Shown here: positions 36,015 through 43,553 of the stretch, piece after piece
Numbering within the stretch: the first letter of the stretch is position 1
How the letters are laid out: each line of letters starts with the position of its first letter
Assembly (NCBI RefSeq): GCF_022370835.2
Contig: NZ_CP092365.1
Coordinates: 2,356,001-2,420,000 of the forward strand
Origin: Mycolicibacillus parakoreensis
GTDB lineage: Bacteria > Actinomycetota > Actinomycetes > Mycobacteriales > Mycobacteriaceae
Reading direction: 5' to 3'
DNA length: 64,000 bases
Made by a program: the position numbers and the translations under genes
Notes under the pieces: model-generated
What the model was told of the DNA's origin: nothing
Databases searched by the model: none
What the model saw: the letters and a program-made list of their open reading frames with translations, nothing else

Positions 36015-36119
36015 TCAGCCGAGGTGGAACACCACCTCCAGCGCCAGGAAGGCGAAGACCAGCGCCCCCATGATCACCGTGACGGCTGCGATCACCACTA
36101 CCGGATCTTTGACGTTCAT
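36015..36119 (-). CDS. Possible 34-residue membrane peptide
   Basis: ATG at 36119 gives a 34-residue peptide, MNVKDPVVVIAAV at the start then a hydrophobic helix to VVFHLG. Single-span miniproteins of this kind are frequent in actinobacteria, but no strong ribosome site is seen. It converges with yaaA. Confidence 0.35.
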   Translation of the reverse strand: MNVKDPVVVIAAVTVIMGALVFAFLALEVVFHLG

Positions 36120-36420
36120 GACCCATGACGCTATCGCCGGAAAAGCCGGTATTGAATCGAAGCATGGTGGTAATCACCGTTTTTGAACAATGTGAGCGCC
36201 GCCACGCGACGTCAACGGCACCGGGCGCCCGGCGCGGTGGGCGTCGGATCCGGACCGACCCCGTCGGGCGACTCGCGCGGATCAACAGGAGCACTCCTGC
36301 GGCCATGAGTCACCCGGGTGGCCGGTGATTGGACGGAGGCGGGGTCGGCCCGTCGCGGTTCAGACCGCGGCAACGGTTCACCGATCCCGACCGCTGGTGC
36401 GGTACGTTCAGTGGTCAGTA
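36120..36420. other. Gene-free stretch upstream of riboswitch
   Basis: About 300 bp with no supported gene. AT-rich at 36150-36195, which may hold the promoter for the riboswitch-controlled operon; I see no clear repeat. Confidence 0.5.
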
Positions 36421-36495
36421 CACGGGGTGCCGGGCGTCGCGGCGGAGATCACCCCCGTTGAACCTGCTCCGGTTCGTACCGGCGCCGGGATCGCC
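36421..36495 (+). promoter_or_regulatory. TPP-riboswitch-like leader, divergent
   Basis: Aligns across about 75 nt with the thiamin pyrophosphate riboswitch: ACGGGGTGCC, then GGCGGAGATCACCCCCGT, then AACCTGCTCCGG and GTACCGGCGCCGGGA. Helices P2 (CGGGG/CCCCG) and P5 (CCGG/CCGG) form. Conserved CUGAGA reads CGGAGA, ACCUGAUC reads ACCUGCUC, GCGUAGGGA reads GCGCCGGGA, and I cannot pair P1. It leads the SDR/flavin monooxygenase operon. Confidence 0.6.
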
Positions 36496-36603
36496 TGGGT
36501 GCTCTGCCGATCCGGTCGCAGGTCAGCCTTTCTCCGGTGTGTCGGCTCTTGCGCTGCTACGTGGCGGCTCCCCACGTCGCCGTGAAGGGAAGGGAACCCG
36601 CCC

Positions 36604-37410
36604 GTGACGACAAGACACGAAGGCCAGCAGGCCACCCCCACGCCGGCGCCGGATATCGGCGAACAGGTGGCGGTGGTGACCGGGGGTGGTCGCGGTCTGG
36701 GCCGCAGCATCGTCTCGGCATTCCTCCGGCAGGACGCACGGGTGGTCATCAACTATCACCGCAGCCGTGCGGCCGCTGAGGGTCTCGCCGCTGAGTTCCC
36801 CGGCCGGGCCATCGCCGTGCCGGCCGACGTGCGCGACCGCGATCAGGTCGACGCGCTGTTCGCGCGAGCGCACCGGGCGTTCGGCAGGCCGGTGACAACG
36901 GTGGTCAACAACGCGCTGGTCGACTTCTCTTTCGATGGTGAAGCCCGACCGAAGGCCGACCGGATCGCCTACCGGGCGTTCTCCGATCAGTTCGCCGGCA
37001 GCGTGCAGGGTGCACTCAACGTCATCCAGGCGGCGCTGCCCCATTTCGCGGAGTTCGGGTCGGGACGGGTGATCAACGTCGGCACCAACCTGTTTCAACA
37101 TCCCGTGGTGCCGTATCACGACTACACCGCGGCGAAGGCAGCGCTGTTGTCTTTGACACGCACCTTCGCCGCCGAGCTGGGCCCCAGCGGGGTGCGGGTG
37201 AACATGGTCAGCGGCGGCCTGCTGCGGACAACGGATGCCAGCGCCGTGACTCCCGAACCGGTTTTCGACGCGATCGCGGCGAGCACACCGTTGGGATCGG
37301 TGACCACACCGGCGGAGTTCGCGGACGCGGTGATGTTCTTCGCCTCCCCCTGGTCGCGGGCGGTCACCGGCCAGAACCTGGTGGTTGACGGTGGACTGGT
37401 GAAAAGTTGA
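36604..37410 (+). CDS. Short-chain dehydrogenase/reductase downstream of TPP-like leader
   Basis: 268 residues: cofactor loop TGGGRGLGR, NNAL, and Tyr-Lys in HDYTAAKAA, but the usual catalytic serine position reads INVGTNLF, so Ser may be shifted. Starts at GTG 36604 with GGGAAGGGAA upstream. Coupled by TTGA overlap to the flavin monooxygenase. Its leader suggests a link with thiamin or thiazole/pyrimidine metabolism; unproven. Confidence 0.85.
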   Translation: MTTRHEGQQATPTPAPDIGEQVAVVTGGGRGLGRSIVSAFLRQDARVVINYHRSRAAAEGLAAEFPGRAIAVPADVRDRDQVDALFARAHRAFGRPVTTVVNNALVDFSFDGEARPKADRIAYRAFSDQFAGSVQGALNVIQAALPHFAEFGSGRVINVGTNLFQHPVVPYHDYTAAKAALLSLTRTFAAELGPSGVRVNMVSGGLLRTTDASAVTPEPVFDAIAASTPLGSVTTPAEFADAVMFFASPWSRAVTGQNLVVDGGLVKS

Positions 37411-38717
37411 CGGCGCCAAAATCATCCGCCAGGCCCATTCGGCTCAACCTGTTCGCGTTCGCCTGCGGGCATCATGCGGCTGCCTGGCGCAGCCCGGACT
37501 CGAGCGTGGATCGGCTCGGCGACATCGCCTACTGGGAGCGGTTGGCCGGCATCGCCGAACGAGGAAAGCTCGACGCGATCTTCCTCGCCGACGGACAGTC
37601 GGCCGGGCTGGGCGCCGTCGGCAGCGGACCGCTGTGGTTCCTGGAACCGCTGACCACCCTGGCCGCGATCGCGCGAGCCACCGAAAACATCGGCCTGGTC
37701 ACAACCGTGTCGAGCACCTTCTGGACCCCGTTCCACGCGGCCCGATTGCTGGCCAGCCTCGATCACATCTCCCGGGGTCGGGTCGGCGTGAACGTGGTGA
37801 CCTCGATGACCGACGACGAGGCCCGCAACCACAGCATGGAGCGTCTGCCCAACCACGAGCAGCGCTACCAAAGGGCTGAGGAGTTCATCGAAGTCCTGCT
37901 GCGACTGTGGGATTCGTGGCCGGCGGATGCGATCGTCGCCGATCCGGCGAGCACCTACATCGATGAGTCGCGACTGCGCGCGGTGGAGCACCTCGGAAAC
38001 TGGTTCTCCGTCGGCGGCCCGCTGAACGTTCCGCAGTCACCGCAAGGCCGGCCGGCACTGTTCCAGGCCGGCGCATCACAGCCAGGCCGGGCACTGGCAG
38101 CCCGCTACGCCGACGGCATCTACGCGGTCGCCTGGGACAGCGAAACCGCGCGCGATTACCGCAACGACGTCCTGGCCCGCGCCGCAGCGCTGGGCCGAGA
38201 CCCCTCGCAGATCGCGATCATGCCGGGGCTGGTCACCTACGTGGCGTCCACCGAAAGCGAAGCCAAACAACGACAGCGTGAACTCAACGACCTTCTTCCG
38301 ATTCAGGATTCGCTGGATCAGCTGTCCTTCTTCGTCGGGGTCGACACCTCAGGTTGGGATCTCGACGCCCCGGTCCCCCCGCTGGCACCGCTGGAGGAGT
38401 TCTCCGGGCCCAAGGGCCGGTATGCGACCGTGCTGAGAATCATCGAGACCGCCCGGCCCACCGTGCGGGAGCTGCTCGGGTTCCTCGCCGCCGGCGGCGG
38501 GCACGCCACCTTCATCGGCACCCCGCACGGCATCGCCGACGAGATCGAACGCTGGGTCGACACCGGCGCCGCCGACGGCTTCAACCTGATGCCGCCGACA
38601 CTGCCCTCGGGCATCGAGGACTTCGTCGACCACGTCGTGCCGGAGCTGCAACGCCGCGGCCGATTCCGCCGCGACTACGCACAGCGAACGCTGCGCGCAC
38701 GCCTGGGTGGGCGCTAA
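37407..38717 (+). CDS. NtaA/SnaA/DszA-type flavin-dependent monooxygenase
   Basis: 436 residues, bacterial luciferase-like (LLM class) FMNH2-dependent monooxygenase. Typical are LNLFAFACGHHAAAWR at the N-terminus, the GRVGVNVVTSMTDDEARNHS segment and GASQPGRALAARYADGIYA. These enzymes oxidise sulphur or nitrogen heterocycles and polyamines. The TTG start overlaps the SDR stop. With the TPP-like leader, a thiazole- or thiamin-related substrate is worth testing. Confidence 0.9.
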   Translation: MTAPKSSARPIRLNLFAFACGHHAAAWRSPDSSVDRLGDIAYWERLAGIAERGKLDAIFLADGQSAGLGAVGSGPLWFLEPLTTLAAIARATENIGLVTTVSSTFWTPFHAARLLASLDHISRGRVGVNVVTSMTDDEARNHSMERLPNHEQRYQRAEEFIEVLLRLWDSWPADAIVADPASTYIDESRLRAVEHLGNWFSVGGPLNVPQSPQGRPALFQAGASQPGRALAARYADGIYAVAWDSETARDYRNDVLARAAALGRDPSQIAIMPGLVTYVASTESEAKQRQRELNDLLPIQDSLDQLSFFVGVDTSGWDLDAPVPPLAPLEEFSGPKGRYATVLRIIETARPTVRELLGFLAAGGGHATFIGTPHGIADEIERWVDTGAADGFNLMPPTLPSGIEDFVDHVVPELQRRGRFRRDYAQRTLRARLGGR

Positions 38718-38727
38718 CCTCGACTCC

Positions 38728-39477
38728 ATGGCCCCCGAGGTCGGTCGACTGGACCCGGCAGTGTTGCGCTCCTCGGTCCACCTGATGCGCAGCATGGCGA
38801 CGGACCGCCTGTCGACGGTCGACGTCGCCGAGCACACCGGCTACAGCCCCTGCCATTTCATCCGCATGTTCTCGACGAGCGTGGGAATCTCGCCCGGTTT
38901 GTACCTCACCGCTCTGCGCATCGATGCGGCCAAACGCCGCCTGTTGGCCGACCGCACCCCGGTCATCGACGTGGCGGCATCCGTCGGATATGACTCGCTG
39001 TCCAGTTTCACCCGGCGTTTCCGGACCATGGTCGGTACCTCCCCGGGCGCGCTCCGGGCGCTGGCCGACACCGTCGCCGAGAGCAGTATCGCGCCGTTCG
39101 CACTCGGCGACGCACGCCAGCCGGTCGTTCGGGTGCGCCCGCGGATCCCGGGCCGGCTGCGGCCGGGCCGAGCGGTCGCGCTGTGGATCGGCTGGTTTCC
39201 CAAACCGGCACCCATCGGGCTACCAGCGTCCGGGGTCTTGACGACCTCGGACGCCGACGTGGCCCTCCCTCTGAGTCCGGGAAACCCGTGGCTGTTGTCG
39301 TGTGCGGTCTCGGCGCACGCCGGCGCGGAGGAGCAACTCGCACCGGCGCGGCCGTTGGTGGCCGGTTTCCCCGGCCCACTGACCGGCCCGACCACGGTGG
39401 ACCTGCACTATCGCCAAGCCACCGACCTCGATCTTCCCCTGCTGAGCGCTCTGCCGGCCCTGAGTCGGCCCGGGTGA
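38728..39477 (+). CDS. AraC-family regulator with N-terminal DNA-binding domain
   Basis: 249 residues. Two AraC helix-turn-helix motifs lie at the N-terminus (TVDVAEHTGYSPCHFIRMF and VIDVAASVGYDSLSSFTRRF), the reverse of the common order. The C-terminal region is unassigned. Starts at ATG 38728, with an alternative GTG at 38707 overlapping the monooxygenase gene. Likely local regulator of the SDR/monooxygenase pair. Confidence 0.85.
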   Translation: MAPEVGRLDPAVLRSSVHLMRSMATDRLSTVDVAEHTGYSPCHFIRMFSTSVGISPGLYLTALRIDAAKRRLLADRTPVIDVAASVGYDSLSSFTRRFRTMVGTSPGALRALADTVAESSIAPFALGDARQPVVRVRPRIPGRLRPGRAVALWIGWFPKPAPIGLPASGVLTTSDADVALPLSPGNPWLLSCAVSAHAGAEEQLAPARPLVAGFPGPLTGPTTVDLHYRQATDLDLPLLSALPALSRPG

Positions 39478-39560
39478 TCTCCGCAATTTTGGACAAACCT
39501 CGACAGGCCGCCCGCCGGTAGCGTCGATCACGGCATGTATCCCGGCATGAAGGAGCCCCG

Positions 39561-39989
39561 ATGGCTGTCCGCCTCCGTCCCTACCTCGCGTTCGCCGACA
39601 ACGGTGCGGAGGTCATGGCGTACTACGCCGATGTTTTCGGCGGATCACTGAACATGGTGAAATACGGTGATTTTCCGATGGAGCTGCCGTTCACCCCGCC
39701 GGCGGATGCGCTGGCCCACGCCCACTTGGACAGCGGCGACGTCCAGATCACCGGCGGTGACGCGGGGATGTGTCAGGACCGGAGCCGGTCTTTGGCGAGC
39801 GACACTTACTCGTTTCTGCTGGAGGCCGATTCCCTCGGCGAGGCGAGTGCTCTCATCGACAAATTCAGCTCCACCGGCGGCACCGTCACGATGCCGTTCG
39901 ACAAGGCCCCCTGGGGCGACCACTACGGCCAGGTGACCGACAGATACGGCGTGCTCTGGGCGTTCAACGTCCCCGCCGCGAACACCTGA
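39561..39989 (+). CDS. VOC/PhnB-type glyoxalase-like protein
   Basis: 142 residues, begins MAVRLRPYLAFADNGAEVMAYYADVFGG as in the PhnB/DUF3335 3-demethylubiquinone-like branch, and ends PWGDHYGQVTDRYGVLWAFN. A vicinal-oxygen-chelate fold protein; ligand and reaction unknown. Ribosome site GGAG upstream. Confidence 0.86.
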   Translation: MAVRLRPYLAFADNGAEVMAYYADVFGGSLNMVKYGDFPMELPFTPPADALAHAHLDSGDVQITGGDAGMCQDRSRSLASDTYSFLLEADSLGEASALIDKFSSTGGTVTMPFDKAPWGDHYGQVTDRYGVLWAFNVPAANT

Positions 39990-40004
39990 ACGCTGCGGGA
40001 TGTG

Positions 40005-40079
40005 TGGTGGTCCCGACTGGGATCGAACCAGTGACCTTCCGCGTGTGAGGCGGACGCTCTCCCGCTGAGCTACGAGACC
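40005..40079 (-). tRNA. tRNA-Val (CAC)
   Basis: Full cloverleaf on the minus strand: acceptor GGTCTCG/CGGGACC, anticodon loop CTCACAC, T-loop GGTTCGATCC, CCA encoded. Confidence 0.95.
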
Positions 40080-40279
40080 GTTTCACCGAGGTGGAACGAG
40101 GTCGAAGGTTAGCACGAACCGACCGGCCACCCGAAAGCCGCAGCACCGTGGCGGTCGCACCCGCGCACCGTCGCCGTGGGGCGACACGCCGGCGGAAGCC
40201 CCGCCGGGGGATTTGTGCACCCCCGCTCGGGTGGACTAATGTCGTGCTTCGCGACGGGCGACGATCTCGACCGTGGCGC

Positions 40280-40352
40280 GCGGATGTAGCGCAGCTGGTA
40301 GCGCATCACCTTGCCAAGGTGAGGGTCGCGGGTTCGAATCCCGTCATCCGCT
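40280..40352 (+). tRNA. tRNA-Gly (GCC)
   Basis: Acceptor GCGGATG/CATCCGC, anticodon loop TTGCCAA, T-arm GGGTTCGAATCCC. CCA is not encoded. Confidence 0.95.
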
Positions 40353-40381
40353 CGGAGGGTGCAACTGGCATCAACCCCAAC

Positions 40382-40455
40382 GGTGGAGTGGCCGAGTGGT
40401 GAGGCAACGGCCTGCAAAGCCGTGCACACGGGTTCGATTCCCGTCTCCACCTCCA
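40382..40455 (+). tRNA. tRNA-Cys (GCA)
   Basis: Acceptor GGTGGAG/CTCCACC, anticodon loop CTGCAAA, T-arm GGGTTCGATTCCC, CCA encoded. Confidence 0.95.
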
Positions 40456-40468
40456 CGTTCGTCTCCCG

Positions 40469-40543
40469 GCGCGATTAGCTCAGTGGGAGAGCGCTTCCCT
40501 GACACGGAAGAGGTCACTGGTTCAATCCCAGTATCGCGCACCA
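40469..40543 (+). tRNA. tRNA-Val (GAC), integration target
   Basis: Acceptor GCGCGAT/ATCGCGC, anticodon loop CTGACAC, CCA encoded. Its last 28 nt form the att core of element 1, which regenerates an intact tRNA on integration. Confidence 0.95.
40516..40543. repeat. attL of element 1 (core copy 1)
   Basis: 28-bp 3' end of tRNA-Val(GAC), identical to 51247-51274; 23 bp recurs at 60436-60458. The following GGTTTACGCAGGT also recurs right of the third core. Confidence 0.9.
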
Positions 40544-40590
40544 TGGTTTACGCAGGTAGACCAAGTTTTCAAAGGTCCGACACCAGGCTT

Positions 40591-40610
40591 GCACCACATA
40601 CGCACCACAT
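40591..40610. repeat. Element 1 left arm-type integrase sites
   Basis: GCACCACAT at 40591 and 40602, 11 bp apart. The same pair with the same spacing lies at 51099-51118 beside the integrase start, as expected for arm sites of integrase 1. Confidence 0.75.
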
Positions 40611-40651
40611 CGCGCAGCTAGAGCAACTTCCCCGCCCGGAAGGCTGCCAAC

Positions 40652-40969
40652 ATGAACACCCCAGCACTGCCCGCCGGCGCCCGTTGGATCAGCGAATGGG
40701 AACGCACCGACGACGGCGAAGCGACCCGGATCTTCACCTTCCCCGCCAAGCAGATCGGGCCGACCCAGGCCAAGGGGAACGCGCCGATTGACGTGAAGCT
40801 CGGCGGCGAGATGGCATCGGACGGCAGCATCGTGTGGCACGTCGGGATCACCGCCGAGAGCGAGATGATCACCGTGACGCTGCACCAGGGGCTCGAGCTG
40901 GCGCGCGCATTAGATCGTGCGCTCGAGGACGCCATCGACGCGACACCTGGTCAGGGGTGGGTGCAATGA
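40652..40969 (+). CDS. Left-end satellite protein, family L copy 1
   Basis: 105-residue protein of no known family. Homologous to the element 2 protein at 51372-51740: ARWISEWE aligns with ARWVSPWE, IFTFPAKQI with VFALPPARV, WHVGITAESEMITVTLHQGLELARAL with WEVSVTAEREAITITPQQTRELARAL. Being the first gene inside attL in both elements, it is a conserved left-end gene, perhaps for superinfection or helper interaction. Confidence 0.7.
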   Translation: MNTPALPAGARWISEWERTDDGEATRIFTFPAKQIGPTQAKGNAPIDVKLGGEMASDGSIVWHVGITAESEMITVTLHQGLELARALDRALEDAIDATPGQGWVQ

Positions 40970-40992
40970 TCAGGACACAGATCGGAGACACC

Positions 40993-41199
40993 ATGAAGAA
41001 GATCATCGTCACCATCGCCGCAGCGATAGCTGCACTCACGCTCGGTGCCAGTGTCGCCAGCGCCAACCCCGAGGTGCCGTGGGCTGGTGGATCATGCGAC
41101 GCAGGTGATGGTCAGCAGTTGGTGATGCAGCGTTACCAAGGCACCGTGTTTGTGTGCGTGCCACCTGGTTACTGGGCCAAGACAGGTGGGATTCGCTGA
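40993..41199 (+). CDS. Small secreted peptide precursor
   Basis: 68 residues: a signal peptide (MKKIIVTIAAAIAALTLGA..., cleavage near VASA|N) and a ~43-residue mature part with two cysteines (SCDAGDG and VFVCVPPGYW). GGAG five nt upstream sets the start at 40993. A broken copy lies at 51743 in element 2. An exported cargo peptide of unknown function, possibly acting on the cell surface or on competing phages. Confidence 0.72.
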   Translation: MKKIIVTIAAAIAALTLGASVASANPEVPWAGGSCDAGDGQQLVMQRYQGTVFVCVPPGYWAKTGGIR

Positions 41200-41246
41200 C
41201 GATAGACTGCCGTCCCCTGTCATCGTGGCGGGCCAGACTGCCATGC

Positions 41247-41432
41247 ATGAACGGTTGCTCTCAGTGCGGTGGCTCAGCGGTGGCACTCGATGCTCGGCTG
41301 ACACAGGTCTCTCACCGCATCGACTGCGAACACTATCGAGTCGTCGTCGGTAGGTGCGCCGAGTGGCCTGCCAGCAAACAGGTCAGCGACAAGCTGCGAC
41401 TCTTGCCAGCAAACTTTTCGATAACGCTCTGA
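41247..41432 (+). CDS. Possible cysteine-rich mini-protein
   Basis: 61-residue frame starting MNGCSQCGG with further cysteines in IDCEHY and GRCAEW, zinc-ribbon-like. No clear ribosome site, and its 3' end contains the GCCAGCAAAC repeats, so it may be fortuitous. Confidence 0.28.
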   Translation: MNGCSQCGGSAVALDARLTQVSHRIDCEHYRVVVGRCAEWPASKQVSDKLRLLPANFSITL

Positions 41433-41505
41433 CCTGCGGGTTTACAGAACTGCGTGGTGCATCCATGCGTCTAGCAAACGTTTTGTGCTGTCAATAACGC
41501 TCTGA
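41429..41505. repeat. Direct repeats ATAACGCTCTGACCTGCG
   Basis: Two copies about 70 bp apart, each preceded by an AGCAAAC motif. The first continues into a 23-bp block (CTGACCTGCGGGTTTACAGA...) found inverted in element 2 at 52647-52669. Confidence 0.65.
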
Positions 41506-41572
41506 CCTGCGACTATGGGGTGGGCGGGTGACCCCAGCAAAGGGTGCGCGCGTCACTCGGCGTCCATAAGCA

Positions 41573-41636
41573 AATTTTCACACACGGAACTCAGGCACCA
41601 CTTGGGAAAAACACGGGGAGAGATTCGTCTATGGTC
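41573..41636 (+). other. Non-coding block shared with element 2 (5' block)
   Basis: AATTTTCACACACGGAACTC and CACTTGGGAAAAAC followed by a purine run and an ATG; nearly the same at 52471-52533 in element 2. The ATG at 41631 opens a 64-residue frame and its element 2 counterpart a 41-residue one sharing SAGQxVI, so a leader peptide is possible. Confidence 0.6.
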
Positions 41637-42006
41637 TCCGAGGTGCGCCAATCTGCTGGTCAGCGGGTCATCCCCCCAGGGGTGCACGGACGATCAGAGC
41701 ACGATCAGTGGTCGGTCGGCAGCCTGTGGATAACTTTTTTGGTCTGCGGTTCCTGCTGGGGTGATTGTGCACCGCGGTGCACAGTTCGGGTGCTTGTTGT
41801 GCGAGGTCTGGTCGGTCGCGTTTGAGGCGGGCAAGCACTCCAGCGGCATCGCTACGTCGGTCGACGGAGGATGTAGTGCCACTACGTGCTCGGTCATGTT
41901 GGTTTGTGCCGACTGGGTTCGCTGCCGGCAACTCGGCACGCAACGTAGGTCTTCGGCAATTGTGGAAGATGTCCTCGAACTACCTAACGCCGTTAGACAG
42001 TTGGGA

Positions 42007-42095
42007 CCGCTCCACCGAGGTATTTAATCGTCCCTGTGCCTTGCCACCGGGTCGGACAGCACCCTCGGGCAGGGCTATCCCCCAGGTCGGCACAA
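42007..42095. other. Non-coding block shared with element 2 (3' block), candidate packaging site
   Basis: CCCTGTGCCTTGCCACCGGG followed by GCAGGGCTATCCCCCAGG, repeated with few changes at 52822-52917. In both elements it lies just past the 3' end of the last leftward structural gene. Confidence 0.55.
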
Positions 42096-42103
42096 AGTTA
42101 GGT

Positions 42104-42141
42104 GCCCCGGTCCCCTCATAGCCCGGAGAAGGGACCGGGGC
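42104..42141 (-). terminator. Strong hairpin after the leftward gene cluster
   Basis: GCCCCGGTCCC at 42104-42114 pairs perfectly with GGGACCGGGGC at 42131-42141 (11-bp stem, 16-nt loop). No T-run. It lies just downstream of the last leftward gene. Confidence 0.55.
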
Positions 42142-42225
42142 GTTACAGACGGCCAAAACCAGAGCCGTCCGGCGCTGCTGGGTGGGGAAAAAGGGAAAAC
42201 CACCCGCGCGCTGATCCATGGGGAG

Positions 42226-42990
42226 CTAGCCGGTCTCGGCCAACTCCTGTTCACGCGCACGCTCCTGCTGCTGGGCGATCAGCGCGGCCGTCCGCTCCAT
42301 GTAGCCGCTGATCGTCGCCAACCGGATCGGGGCACCAAGGCGTGCCAGGGTCCACGGCGTCGGATCACCCTTGAACGTCATCGCACGGGCGGCAACGATC
42401 TGGTCGCTGGTGGCCTCGGCGAACACGAGCACCTCGCGCTGCGGGTCACGCTGGACATGGCAGGCGGTCGCGATGGCCTTCCATGCCTGCACAGCCTGGT
42501 CGATGCGTTCGGCGGCAGCAGCGGCGTCGGCCCAGGTGTTGAGCTGCTTGCTGCGGCGCAACGCGACGTGATCGGGGTCGCTGAGGTCGTCGGTGTCGAG
42601 TAGGACTTCGGCGGCGTTCGCCAGCACCTCGGCGTCGGCCTCGATGGCATCGGCGAACGCCTCGAGGATCTCGTCGGCGTGCTCGTTGATCGCTGCCAGG
42701 ATCTGATCCTCGGATTCACGTTCGCCGGCCTGCCGGATGCCGTTCCCCGACGCGATCCGGTCGAGCATGGCGGCGGTCAGCTGCTTATCCGAGTGCCAGT
42801 CCTTGCCTTCCCGCAGCAGGGTCAAGATCCGGGCGTTGATCGCATCCGCGGACCCTGTGATAGCCGAGGCGGCGTCACGGAGGTCGCGGGCTGCGGTCAG
42901 TGCCGACGTATATGCCTCAGGAAGATCCGCGCCGAGCTTGCCGGCGAGCGAGTCGATCAGCGTTGCGGATGCGCGGCTACTGGTGATCAT
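42226..42990 (-). CDS. Hypothetical protein, helical, end of tail operon
   Basis: 254 residues, alanine-rich and helical, with repeated acidic segments (AINEHADEILEAFADAIEADAEVLANAAEVLL) likely to form coiled coils. No family recognised. Last gene of the leftward cluster behind the tail protein, 0 nt from its upstream neighbour; could be a tail assembly or helper-redirecting protein. Confidence 0.65.
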   Translation of the reverse strand: MITSSRASATLIDSLAGKLGADLPEAYTSALTAARDLRDAASAITGSADAINARILTLLREGKDWHSDKQLTAAMLDRIASGNGIRQAGERESEDQILAAINEHADEILEAFADAIEADAEVLANAAEVLLDTDDLSDPDHVALRRSKQLNTWADAAAAAERIDQAVQAWKAIATACHVQRDPQREVLVFAEATSDQIVAARAMTFKGDPTPWTLARLGAPIRLATISGYMERTAALIAQQQERAREQELAETG

Positions 42991-43272
42991 TTACTGGCCT
43001 CCGTTGGTCTCGGTGTAGACGCCGCCGGAAGCGAACCCCGGATCGCCGGTCAACAGGCGGTTGAACCAGATCGCGGTCGGGTTGGCCACCGTCTGCGGTC
43101 CGTCCGGGTCGGCGGGGTCGTTGTCCTCGACCCCATCCCGGTCGTCGATCTTCCGGGGCGCCTCTTGGGCCTCGGGCTCCACGATCGGGGTCTCGTCGCG
43201 CAGCGTTACCCGGCCACCGCGCGCAAATAAGTCACTGAGCCAGGTGGCTCGGTCCTCGCTGGGAACGTCCAT
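42991..43272 (-). CDS. Small acidic hypothetical protein
   Basis: 93 residues, very acidic middle (DDRDGVEDNDPADPDGP). Start at ATG 43272 with AAGGTAGG upstream; it overlaps the 3' end of the helix-turn-helix gene by 67 nt. No family recognised. Confidence 0.55.
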   Translation of the reverse strand: MDVPSEDRATWLSDLFARGGRVTLRDETPIVEPEAQEAPRKIDDRDGVEDNDPADPDGPQTVANPTAIWFNRLLTGDPGFASGGVYTETNGGQ

Positions 43273-43553
43273 TGTGTGCCTACCTTCGTGCCGCCGTAGC
43301 GTCTCGCGTTGCGTCGCACGGTGCGCGCTGAGACGCCGAGGTGTGCGGCTAGCCTCTCTGCACTCCATCGTGAATCGGATTCCACTGGCGGGCTACCGAT
43401 CTGTCCGTCCTCGGTCACAATGGCACGGTTCAGCGTGGCGTGGAGTTCGGCCAGAGCGCGCGGTACGGGGTGCCCAAACCGCCTACGCCGCGAGATTTCC
43501 TCTCCCACGACGTAGGCGGCCAACACAACGTCTCGATGCTCCAGGGCGGCCAT
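43206..43553 (-). CDS. Helix-turn-helix protein
   Basis: 115 residues with a C-terminal helix-turn-helix (SAERLAAHLGVSARTVRRNARRYGG) and a basic wing-like GTKVGTQWTFP. Start ATG overlaps the tail protein stop (TGATG). Could be a late regulator or a packaging-related DNA-binding protein; small terminase subunits have similar N-terminal motifs but here the motif is C-terminal. Confidence 0.65.
   Translation of the reverse strand: MAALEHRDVVLAAYVVGEEISRRRRFGHPVPRALAELHATLNRAIVTEDGQIGSPPVESDSRWSAERLAAHLGVSARTVRRNARRYGGTKVGTQWTFPARTEPPGSVTYLRAVAG

Larger units (their letters stand above)
41200..42225. other. Structured non-coding region of element 1
   Basis: About 1 kb with no firm gene. It holds GCCAGCAAAC repeats (41374, 41404), a twice-repeated ATAACGCTCTGACCTGCG, a block shared with element 2 (41573-41636), one perfect DnaA box TGTGGATAA at 41725-41733 followed by a T run, the palindrome TGTGCACCG/CGGTGCACA at 41766-41783, and a second shared block (42007-42095). 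Likely holds cis sites for replication, packaging or control. Confidence 0.6.
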
